The position numbers were made by a program, and so were the translations under genes. 64,000 nt of DNA from Eggerthella lenta DSM 2243 (GTDB taxonomy: Bacteria; Actinomycetota; Coriobacteriia; Coriobacteriales; Eggerthellaceae). The stretch is taken from the NCBI RefSeq assembly GCF_000024265.1, contig NC_013204.1, positions 2,034,180 through 2,098,179 of the forward strand, given 5' to 3'. Below are positions 52,492-59,661 of the stretch, piece by piece. Numbering within the stretch: position 1 is the first letter of the stretch; each line of letters begins with the position of its first letter. Under the pieces are notes generated by a model, which saw only the letters and a program-made list of their open reading frames with translations, ran no database searches and had not been told where the DNA came from.

Positions 52492-52905
52492 ATGGAAGCA
52501 GTACCGCAGGAAACCGTGGAGAAGCTGATGGGCAACGTGCCGGCGCAAAAGGAGCTCGAGGGCATCCGCATCCTCGCCTCTTCGCCGGGCAGCGTGCGCT
52601 ACGAGATCGACGTGCCGGACAACGTGCTGAACTACCACGGCTGCATCCACGGCGGCTTCGTGTCCACCATGCTGGAAATCGCCGCCGGCATGGCGACGTA
52701 CGCCTACGGCGAGAGCAACGTGGCCGTCTCCTGCGCGACGAACTTCGTCCGCGCCGTACGCCCGCAGCGCCTCACCGTGAGCGCCGACACCTCGCACAAG
52801 GGCCGCAGCACGTCGGTGGCGCACTGCGCCATCGTCGACGAGCGCGGCAGGCTCGTGGCCGAGTCCACGTTCACGATGTTCTTCCTGGGGCCGCTCGAGA
52901 GCTAG
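52492..52905 (+). CDS. PaaI-type hotdog thioesterase
   Basis: 137 residues of hotdog fold with YHGCIHGGFVSTMLEIAAGMAT, the conserved active-site loop and helix of the PaaI family. It likely hydrolyses an acyl- or aryl-CoA. AAGGAGCAGC precedes the ATG. It is a single gene, convergent with whiA across 42 bases. Confidence 0.88.
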   Translation: MEAVPQETVEKLMGNVPAQKELEGIRILASSPGSVRYEIDVPDNVLNYHGCIHGGFVSTMLEIAAGMATYAYGESNVAVSCATNFVRAVRPQRLTVSADTSHKGRSTSVAHCAIVDERGRLVAESTFTMFFLGPLES

Positions 52906-52947
52906 CGCATCCTGCGCCGAGCGTCTCCGTCTTCCGGCTGAAGCCTC

Positions 52948-53880
52948 CTAGCCTTGCGCCTCCTTCGCCATCTGCTCGATGCGGCGTACGCGGTGGTACA
53001 CGGCGGACTTCGACAAGGGCGGGTTCGCGCGCTCGCCCAGCTCCTTGAGCGTGGCGTCGGGGTAGGTCACGCGCAGCTTGATGAAGTCCTGCAGCGCCGG
53101 CGGCAGGTTCTCCATGCCGTGCGCCTCGAGCACCACGCGGATGGCGTACAGCTGGTCGACCGAGGCGTTCGCGGCCTTGGCCTGGTTCGCGATCTCGGCG
53201 TTCGTCATGCGGTTCACGTCGTTGCGCACGCTCTTGATGACGCGCGCGTTCTCCATGGCGAGCGCGCTCTGGTGCGCGCCGGCGAACGCGAGGAACTCCA
53301 GGATGGCGCTGCCGCTTTTAAGGTACACCATGTAGGAGCTGCGTCGCTGCATGACGCGCGCGCGGATGCCTTTGCGGTCGAGCAGGTCGACCAGGCCTCC
53401 GGCCAGGTCCTCGCTCTCCACGGTGATCTCGAAGTGGAAGTCGCCGCGCGGGTCGGACACGAAGCCGCTGCCTAGGAACGCGCCGCGCAGGTAGGCCGCC
53501 GTGCAGCACTGCTTCTCCACGAGGTCGGGCTTGAGGCCAAGCTCCAAGCCTCCATCGGGCGAGAGAACCCCCATGTCGACGAGAGCCGGCGCGAGGCGGG
53601 GCTGCGAAGGAGCCTCGATGAGGTAGTTCGGGGTCTTGTGCAGCACGCTGCGGCGCACCGTGAGGTTCGTCTCGAGATGGTACAGCTCGTGCAGCAGCTT
53701 GATGATGAGGCGCGCCACGGACGGCACGTCGGTTGCTATCTCGATGCGGTACTTTCCCTGGCCGCTGAAGAACAGCGTTCCTTCGATGCGCACGAGCGCG
53801 GCCAGCGTCGCCTTCTCGCAGTGCGAGCACGTGGGAGGGACGCGAGCCAGCTCGTCCTTTACCTCCGCCGTGAACGACAT
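52948..53880 (-). CDS. whiA: WhiA-type DNA-binding protein
   Basis: 310 residues from ATG 53880: two LAGLIDADG-like halves (LRGAFLGSGFVSDPRGDFHFEI) and a C-terminal helix-turn-helix (TLKELGERANPPLSKSAVYHRVRRI). WhiA links growth, division and sporulation in actinobacteria and division in Bacillus. It overlaps yvcK by 22 bases. The order uvrC-rapZ-yvcK-whiA is conserved in many Gram-positives. Confidence 0.94.
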   Translation of the reverse strand: MSFTAEVKDELARVPPTCSHCEKATLAALVRIEGTLFFSGQGKYRIEIATDVPSVARLIIKLLHELYHLETNLTVRRSVLHKTPNYLIEAPSQPRLAPALVDMGVLSPDGGLELGLKPDLVEKQCCTAAYLRGAFLGSGFVSDPRGDFHFEITVESEDLAGGLVDLLDRKGIRARVMQRRSSYMVYLKSGSAILEFLAFAGAHQSALAMENARVIKSVRNDVNRMTNAEIANQAKAANASVDQLYAIRVVLEAHGMENLPPALQDFIKLRVTYPDATLKELGERANPPLSKSAVYHRVRRIEQMAKEAQG

Positions 53881-54983
53881 AGCTTCAACACCCCCGCAAA
53901 CGCATCGCGCAAGGCAGCAGGATCGTGCCAGGTTGGATGAATGGGATCGACGAGGTTGCGCGCAATGACCACCGGCCCCTGCGCCTGGATGGCCTGCACG
54001 TCCTGGTAGCATACGCGCACGGGGCGGATGCGTCCGGACAGCACGAGATCGTCGAGGTCGGCAGTGGAGGCGTGCTCCGAGTCGGCACCCGTCACAGCGG
54101 TGAACACGCCCGTGGCCGGGCTGTCGGGGCGCAGCGAGACCGGGGTATGCACCAGCACGTAATCCAGCAGCCCGCGCGTGCCGTGGTCCATGAGCGCCTC
54201 CACGTGCTCGCGCGCGGTGAGACCCCAGGTCTCCCCCTGCATGTCGGCAAGCGAGCACACGAACAGCGTGGAACCCTTCGACGCGCGGATCGCATCCACC
54301 ACGCCGGGCACGAGCAGGTTCGGGATGATGGACGTGAACAGCGAGCCCGGGCCCAGAACGATGAGGTCGGCCTCGCGGATAGCCTCGAGCGCCGGCTGGT
54401 AGGGCACCACCTCGTGCGCGGCGCGCAGGCTCACCCGCTCGAGCGCCGTGCGCGAATGGCAGGCCACGGCCTGCCCCTCGAGGGAGCGGCCGTCGCGCGT
54501 GCGAGCCGTGAGCGTCACGCGATCGAGCGTGGAGGGATACACGTGCCCCCGCGCATCCAGCAGCCGCTCGCAGATGGAGATGGCCTCGGGAAACGACCCG
54601 GCCGCATCCTCGAGCGCAGACAGCATGAGGTTGCCCAGCGTGTGGTTGCGAGCGAACGAGAAGCGGTACTTGAACGCCTTGGTCAAAGGGTCGTTCGGGT
54701 CCGCAGCCATTGCGGCGATGCACTTGCGCACGTCGCCCGGCGGCGTGACGTCGGCTTCCTCGCGCAGGATGCCGGTGGAGCCGCCGTCGTCGGCCATGGC
54801 GACGACGGCGCTCGTATCCAGTCCCATGGACAAAAGCGTGCGTATGGACACGGGCGCGCCGGTGCCGCCGCCGATGACGACGACGCGCAAGCGCTCGTCG
54901 CGCGCGACGACGGGCTGCGATTCGCGCAGTGCGGCGAACGCCGCCGTAGCCGAGGGGTCGTGGGAGAACGGACGGGCAACCAT
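53859..54983 (-). CDS. yvcK: YvcK/CofD-like gluconeogenesis factor
   Basis: 374 residues. VVVIGGGTGAPVSIRTL at the nucleotide-binding site, MADDGGSTGILREE, the GNLMLSALEDAAG stretch and VLGPGSLFTSIIPNLLVPG. YvcK binds UDP-sugars and is needed for growth on gluconeogenic carbon and for cell-wall homeostasis in Bacillus. It lies ten bases after rapZ. Confidence 0.93.
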   Translation of the reverse strand: MVARPFSHDPSATAAFAALRESQPVVARDERLRVVVIGGGTGAPVSIRTLLSMGLDTSAVVAMADDGGSTGILREEADVTPPGDVRKCIAAMAADPNDPLTKAFKYRFSFARNHTLGNLMLSALEDAAGSFPEAISICERLLDARGHVYPSTLDRVTLTARTRDGRSLEGQAVACHSRTALERVSLRAAHEVVPYQPALEAIREADLIVLGPGSLFTSIIPNLLVPGVVDAIRASKGSTLFVCSLADMQGETWGLTAREHVEALMDHGTRGLLDYVLVHTPVSLRPDSPATGVFTAVTGADSEHASTADLDDLVLSGRIRPVRVCYQDVQAIQAQGPVVIARNLVDPIHPTWHDPAALRDAFAGVLKLCRSRRR

Positions 54984-54993
54984 GGTCGCTCCC

Positions 54994-55962
54994 CTACCGG
55001 CCTGCAGCAGCGCCGGAGCGCGCCGAGGCGTCGGCGCCCTCGGCCAGCGACAGGTCGCGGTGCGCGATGCTCACGCGGTAGCCCTTCGCCTTGAGGTAGT
55101 CCGCCGTGGACTCGGCCAGCGCGACGCTGCGGTGCTGGCCGCCCGTGCATCCCACGGCGATGGCCAGCTGCTGTTTGCCCTCGGCCACGTAGCCGGGCAT
55201 GACGCAATCCAGAAGCGCGCGCCACTTCTCCTGGAACTCTTCGGTCTCGGGGCGGTACAGCACGAAGTCGCTGACCGGCTTATCGAGGCCCGTGAGGCTG
55301 CGCAGCTGCGGTTCGTAGTAGGGGTTCGGCAGGAAGCGCACGTCCATGACCAGGTCGGCGTCAAGCGGCGCTCCGTGCTTGAAGCCGAACGAGTACACGG
55401 TGACGGACAGGCCCGCGCGCTCCTCGCCCGGCGCGAACAGCGCGCGGATGGTCGAGCGCAGCTGCGGCGGCAGCATGGACGTGGTGTCGATGACGTGATG
55501 GGCGTTCTCCCGCACCTCGAACAGAAGGTCGCGCTCGCGCTCGATGCCCTGCGCGATGGATGCGCCGTCGGCGCACAGCGGATGGCGGCGTCGGCTGGAC
55601 TTGTAGCGCGCGACGAGCTTCTCGTCGGCGGCGTCCAAGAACAGGATGCGGTAGTCGATGCCCAGGCCCTTCAACTTCTTGAGCTCGCCGGCAAGGCTCG
55701 CGAAGAAGTCGCGGTTGCGCGCGTCGCACACCACGGCGAGGCGGCGCTTCTCGTCGGGCTGGCCGGGCATGCCGGTCAGCTCCAAAAGATTGCCGATCAG
55801 GCTGGACGGCAGGTTGTCCACGCAGAAGTAGCCGAGATCCTCGAACGAGTGCATGGCCTCGGTGCGCCCGGCGCCGCTCATGCCGGTGACGATGACCAGC
55901 TCGGGCATATGCTGCAGATCGACGGACTGGTCTGCCGTCTTGCCTGCGGTTTCTTCGCTCAT
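54994..55962 (-). CDS. rapZ: RapZ/YvcJ nucleotide-binding protein
   Basis: 322 residues. P-loop TGMSGAGRT at 26-34, VDNLPSSL and the C-terminal GCTGGQHRSVALAE, which is the RapZ signature. It is a GTP/ATP-binding regulator; the RNA-adaptor role is from enterobacteria and may not apply here. It starts four bases after uvrC. Confidence 0.93.
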   Translation of the reverse strand: MSEETAGKTADQSVDLQHMPELVIVTGMSGAGRTEAMHSFEDLGYFCVDNLPSSLIGNLLELTGMPGQPDEKRRLAVVCDARNRDFFASLAGELKKLKGLGIDYRILFLDAADEKLVARYKSSRRRHPLCADGASIAQGIERERDLLFEVRENAHHVIDTTSMLPPQLRSTIRALFAPGEERAGLSVTVYSFGFKHGAPLDADLVMDVRFLPNPYYEPQLRSLTGLDKPVSDFVLYRPETEEFQEKWRALLDCVMPGYVAEGKQQLAIAVGCTGGQHRSVALAESTADYLKAKGYRVSIAHRDLSLAEGADASARSGAAAGR

Positions 55963-55966
55963 AGCG

Positions 55967-58333
55967 CTATCCTTCCGTATCCGTGCGCGTGCGTTCGCCC
56001 TGCACGGCAGCCTCGACCGCCGCGTCCACCGCGGCGGATTCGACCGCCGCCGGGCCCTCGCCTGCGGGCGGGCAGACGGCCTCTCCGGCCTCGCCGCCCA
56101 CCACGCGCTCGTCTTTCCGCTCCCTATTATACTGCTGCAGCACCCGGTACAGCTCCTCGGCCACCTCGACGGGGACGACGCGCGCCTCCTTGATCTCTTC
56201 GAGCGTGGCGCTCTTCAGGTTCTTGAACGACTTGAACGCCTTCAGCAGCGCCTTCTTGCGCACCGGCCCCATGCCCGTCACGTCGTCGAGGATGGAGGCC
56301 GTCATGCCCTTGCCGCGCAGCTCGCGGTGGAACGTGATGGCGAAGCGGTGCGCCTCGTCGCGGACCTGCTTCACGAGGTACAGCGACGCCGAGCCGCTGG
56401 GCAGCACCACCGGGCCCGTGTCCTGCCAGGGCACGAACAGCTCCTCGTCGCGCTTGGCCAGACCGCACATAGCGATGTCGTCGATGCCCATCCGCTCGAA
56501 CATCTCGAGCGCCGCCGACAGCTGCGGCTTGCCGCCGTCGAGAATGATGAGGTCGGGCTTGCTGCCGAAGCGCTCGTCGGCCATGCGCTCGGGCGCGTAG
56601 CGGCGGCTCATGACCTCCTGCATGGACAGGAAGTCGTTCGCCTCGTCGAGCGGCGTCTTGATCTTGAAGCGGCGGTACTGGTTCTTGTCGGGCTTGCCGT
56701 TCGTGAACACCACCATCGAGGCCACCGTGTAGGAGCCGTGGATGGTGGAGATGTCGAAGCACTCGATGCGCATGGGCGGCTCGTCCAGGGCCAGTGCGCT
56801 CTCCAGCTGCAGAAGCGCGTTGTTGATGCGCTTGTCGTCGTAGTTCGTGCGCACCTTGTAGCGCATGAGCGTGTGCTTCGCGTTCGTCTCGGCCATGCCC
56901 ACGAGCTCGGCCTTCTCGCCCTTCTGCGGCGCGGTGATGCGCACCTTCGCCCCGTAGGGGCTGGCCAGCTTTTCGGTGAGCCATGCCTCCATGGCAGCCT
57001 TGTCCTCGGGCTCGTCGCGCAGGATGACCTCGTGCGGGATGGACGTGGTGGCATCGTAGTAGCGCAGCAGGAACATGTGCAGGAGGTCGTCGTCGGGCAC
57101 GTCCTTGCCGCGGTCGAGCACGAACTCGTTGGAGTTGATGATGCGCCCTTCGCGCACCATGAACACGTGCACCCCGGCCACCGTCTCCTCGCGGAACAGG
57201 CCCACGACGTCGGCGTCGAGGTTGCGCGTTGACACCGCATGCTGCTTGTCGGTGAGGCTGTTGATGGTGTCGATGCGCGCTTTGATGCGCGCGGCGCGCT
57301 CGAAGTCCAGCTCGGCCGCCGCCTCCTGCATCTCGGCCTGCAGCTCGTCGACGAACTCGCGGTGCTGGCCCGACAGGAAGCGCTCGATGCGCTTGACGTG
57401 GACGCGGTAGTCCTCGGGCGTGATGCCGCCGCAGCAGGCGCCGGGGCCCAGGCCCACGTGCGCGTCGAAGCACGGGCGGGCGTCGTGCGACATGAGCGCG
57501 AGCGGATCCTTCTCCAAACGGCGCTTGAGCTGGCGCCAGTCGGCGCACGACGTGGCGCACAGGGGCACGACGCGCCGGGCGATGTCCACCATGTCGCGGG
57601 CGGCGCGGCTGTCGGTGTAGGGGCCGAAGTACTTGGTGTCCGCGCGGTGCTTCTCGCGCGTGTACTTGATGGCGGGGAACACATCGCCCTTCGTGAGCGC
57701 GATGAACGGGTAGGACTTGTCGTCCTTGAAGTCGGCGTTGAAGAACGGCGCGTGCTGGTTGATGAGGTTCTTCTCCAGCACGAGCGACTCGTGCTCGTTC
57801 TCCACCACGATGTAGTCGAAGCTGTCGATCTGGTCGACCAGCAAAGGGATCTTCGCGCGCTCGTCCTGGAAGTTCACGTACTGGCGCATGCGGGCGCGCA
57901 GCTGCTTGGCCTTGCCCACGTAGATGACCTGGCCTGATTTGTCCTTCCAAAGGTACACTCCCGGCAGCGTGGGCACGCTGTTCAGCTCTTCCTTGATGCG
58001 CTCGAGCTTGGCGCGCTGGCCGGTTTCGGCGCGCGCGGCGTGGGCGTCGTGCTCGCGCGCGGCACGTTCGAGCGATGGCCGGCGGCGACCTTCCCGTTCG
58101 AGGCGCTCGTCGTCGCGAAGCTCCCCCGCATCGAGCGAGGCGTCGCCCGTCAGGCGCTCGACGCCGCCCGCATCGGGCATGCCGAGCGCGGCGCCCGACG
58201 CAGCCGACCCGTCGCCAGGCGCGGGAGCGTCGTCGGATGCGGAAGCGTCAGCGGGCGCAGGAGCCCCGTCGAATGCGAGAAGCCCTTCGTCGAGCGGGCG
58301 CTTGCTTTGAGTGGTTTCGTTGAGATCGTCCAT
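55967..58333 (-). CDS. uvrC: Excinuclease ABC subunit C
   Basis: 788 residues. GIY-YIG nuclease (PGVYLWKDKSGQVIYVGKAKQLRARM from about residue 124), UvrB-interacting UVR motif (AAELDFERAARIKARIDTI), RNase H-like second nuclease (ECFDISTIHG) and a tandem HhH (DDVTGMGPVRKKALLKAF). An extension of about 120 Ala/Asp/Glu-rich residues precedes the nuclease, and a short Ala-rich tail follows the HhH. ATG 58333 lies six bases downstream of a TATACT -10, so the mRNA appears leaderless. Later starts would cut only the extension. Confidence 0.94.
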   Translation of the reverse strand: MDDLNETTQSKRPLDEGLLAFDGAPAPADASASDDAPAPGDGSAASGAALGMPDAGGVERLTGDASLDAGELRDDERLEREGRRRPSLERAAREHDAHAARAETGQRAKLERIKEELNSVPTLPGVYLWKDKSGQVIYVGKAKQLRARMRQYVNFQDERAKIPLLVDQIDSFDYIVVENEHESLVLEKNLINQHAPFFNADFKDDKSYPFIALTKGDVFPAIKYTREKHRADTKYFGPYTDSRAARDMVDIARRVVPLCATSCADWRQLKRRLEKDPLALMSHDARPCFDAHVGLGPGACCGGITPEDYRVHVKRIERFLSGQHREFVDELQAEMQEAAAELDFERAARIKARIDTINSLTDKQHAVSTRNLDADVVGLFREETVAGVHVFMVREGRIINSNEFVLDRGKDVPDDDLLHMFLLRYYDATTSIPHEVILRDEPEDKAAMEAWLTEKLASPYGAKVRITAPQKGEKAELVGMAETNAKHTLMRYKVRTNYDDKRINNALLQLESALALDEPPMRIECFDISTIHGSYTVASMVVFTNGKPDKNQYRRFKIKTPLDEANDFLSMQEVMSRRYAPERMADERFGSKPDLIILDGGKPQLSAALEMFERMGIDDIAMCGLAKRDEELFVPWQDTGPVVLPSGSASLYLVKQVRDEAHRFAITFHRELRGKGMTASILDDVTGMGPVRKKALLKAFKSFKNLKSATLEEIKEARVVPVEVAEELYRVLQQYNRERKDERVVGGEAGEAVCPPAGEGPAAVESAAVDAAVEAAVQGERTRTDTEG

Positions 58334-58339
58334 GCGGCC

Positions 58340-58364
58340 AGTATAGCAAACCGCACAAGCGTTC
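58340..58364 (-). promoter_or_regulatory. uvrC promoter with SOS-like box
   Basis: Minus-strand TATACT (-10, 58340-58345) with GAAC-GCTT-GTGC (58353-58364) seven bases upstream. That box matches 7 of 8 fixed positions of the Gram-positive LexA box GAAC-N4-GTTC. Confidence 0.6.
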
Positions 58365-58518
58365 CCCTGAGCGCACGTTCGCTCCACGCGGTTTGCAGAA
58401 GAGAGACGGATCGCGGAAGGCGTTTCGCCGAGCGCACCGCCGACGAATCCGGTCGGGAACGGCACGGCATTCCCCTATCGGCAATCCGATGCGGCAACAT
58501 GCCATGCACACGAATGGA

Positions 58519-58534
58519 TGCTTCACATGAAACA
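58519..58534. other. Degenerate parS-like palindrome
   Basis: TGCTTCACATGAAACA agrees with parS (TGTTTCACGTGAAACA) at 14 of 16 positions. It lies in the gap between the lipoprotein stop and uvrC. Confidence 0.4.
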
Positions 58535-58549
58535 TCCTCGGCAGTGCTA

Positions 58550-58978
58550 CTACTTCACGGCGACGTAGCGGGCGTAGACGGCTACGCGGTCGGGAGCGTC
58601 GATCGGGAAGATCGGCTGCGACACGTACACGTGCGCTGCGGGCCATGCAGAAGGAGCGCCTTTGTCCACCGTGAGATGAAAGCCAGGATCCGGACCGTAC
58701 GAAGACGTGGCGCACAGCACGTACCAGAGCGGCTCTTCCGTGCCCTCGTCGCACACGGAAACGCAGAACCCGATGCCCTCCCCCGTGTCCCCATCCAAAC
58801 GGTACGAGTCGTCATAATCGACCGCGAACGACGTAAAGCACGACGTCGGCAGCATGACGTCGTAGTACGGCGTGTCGACCGTGGTGTACAGAGGCTCCTG
58901 GGACGACCCCGCCGCGCACCCGGCGAGCAGCACCGAGACCGTCGCCAGAGCAAACCCGATCATGGCGATCCGCTGCAT
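58550..58978 (-). CDS. Small lipoprotein of unknown function, probably SOS-regulated
   Basis: 142 residues from ATG 58978 (AAAGGAGGAG upstream). A lipoprotein signal ends in VLLAGC with the lipidated Cys at about residue 21. The mature part has four further Cys and no recognised domain; YDVMLPTSCFTSFAVDYDD and ending VAVYARYVAVK are its best-defined stretches. Its promoter carries a perfect GAAC-N4-GTTC box. Confidence 0.75.
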   Translation of the reverse strand: MQRIAMIGFALATVSVLLAGCAAGSSQEPLYTTVDTPYYDVMLPTSCFTSFAVDYDDSYRLDGDTGEGIGFCVSVCDEGTEEPLWYVLCATSSYGPDPGFHLTVDKGAPSAWPAAHVYVSQPIFPIDAPDRVAVYARYVAVK

Positions 58979-59000
58979 GCCTCCTCCTTTCGACGCTGAC

Positions 59001-59047
59001 AGTATAGCATGCGAACGAATGTTCCGACTCCCCATTTAACGTATAAT
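59001..59047. promoter_or_regulatory. Divergent promoter region with perfect SOS-type box
   Basis: GAAC-GAAT-GTTC (59013-59024) is palindromic. To its left lies a minus-strand TATACT (59001-59006, six bases away) driving the lipoprotein. To its right lies a plus-strand TATAAT (59042-59047). Confidence 0.65.
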
Positions 59048-59169
59048 CCCCGATCATGTCGCGCCCCCTTCCCTCCGGCCGGAGGCGACGGGCTGCGGCG
59101 GCGTCCGAGGTAGTTTTGACCGGATCGCACGGGAGCGAAGGCTGCGGAAGCGGGAAACAGGGCCGCCCG

Positions 59170-59330
59170 TGCAAGTTTTTCGACTTCGTGGCAAAGGACG
59201 TCATTCGCGACCAGGGGTTTAGCCTCGGCGCCTCTCGATGCCCGGTCGCTCCTTCCCGATGTAGACGCAAAACGCCCGGTGAATAAGCCGGTCCTCGGAA
59301 GCTGCTTGCCACGAAGTCGAAAAACTTGCA
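59170..59330. repeat. 25-bp perfect inverted repeat spaced by 111 bases
   Basis: Arms 59170-59194 and 59306-59330 are exact reverse complements, containing CTTGCCACGAAGTCGAAAAA on one side. The flanks are also partly similar (GGGCCG motifs). There is no coding sequence between them. It lies in the 683-base intergenic region 58979-59661, which otherwise holds only the regulatory sites listed and no gene I can support. Confidence 0.85.
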
Positions 59331-59457
59331 GAACCGGCCCGAAAACCAGCGCTGGCGGAGCGCTCGCAGCCGCGCGGGGCGCGGACAGCCCGCGGCAGGC
59401 GCCACCCTGCCCCGCAGTACCTCGTCCGCGCCCCCGCCTGGGCTATGAGCGAACGAA

Positions 59458-59473
59458 TGTTTCACGTGAAACA
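59458..59473. other. Perfect parS-like ParB binding site
   Basis: TGTTTCACGTGAAACA, a perfect 16-base palindrome identical to the consensus chromosomal parS. It overlaps a GAAC-GAAT-GTTT box (59451-59462). Confidence 0.8.
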
Positions 59474-59661
59474 TCTTGCAGAAGAGCGAATGGCTGCAGC
59501 GAAACGGATGATGGCACCAGGCGTACGATGCGGACCGCCGAGCAGGATTCGGGGCTCGGGTGCAGAAGCAGGCCCTCGACGAGGCAGCGCAGGACGCGAA
59601 CCGCGTATGTCGCGAGCGCTTGGGCGCCGAGCGCGAAGGAGCTCGGAGCGGAAGAGGTTCG

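Noticed and set aside
59056-59286. 76-codon plus-strand gene
   Set aside because: Its codons run through one arm of an inverted repeat and the composition is not protein-like; kept only as a possible transcript.
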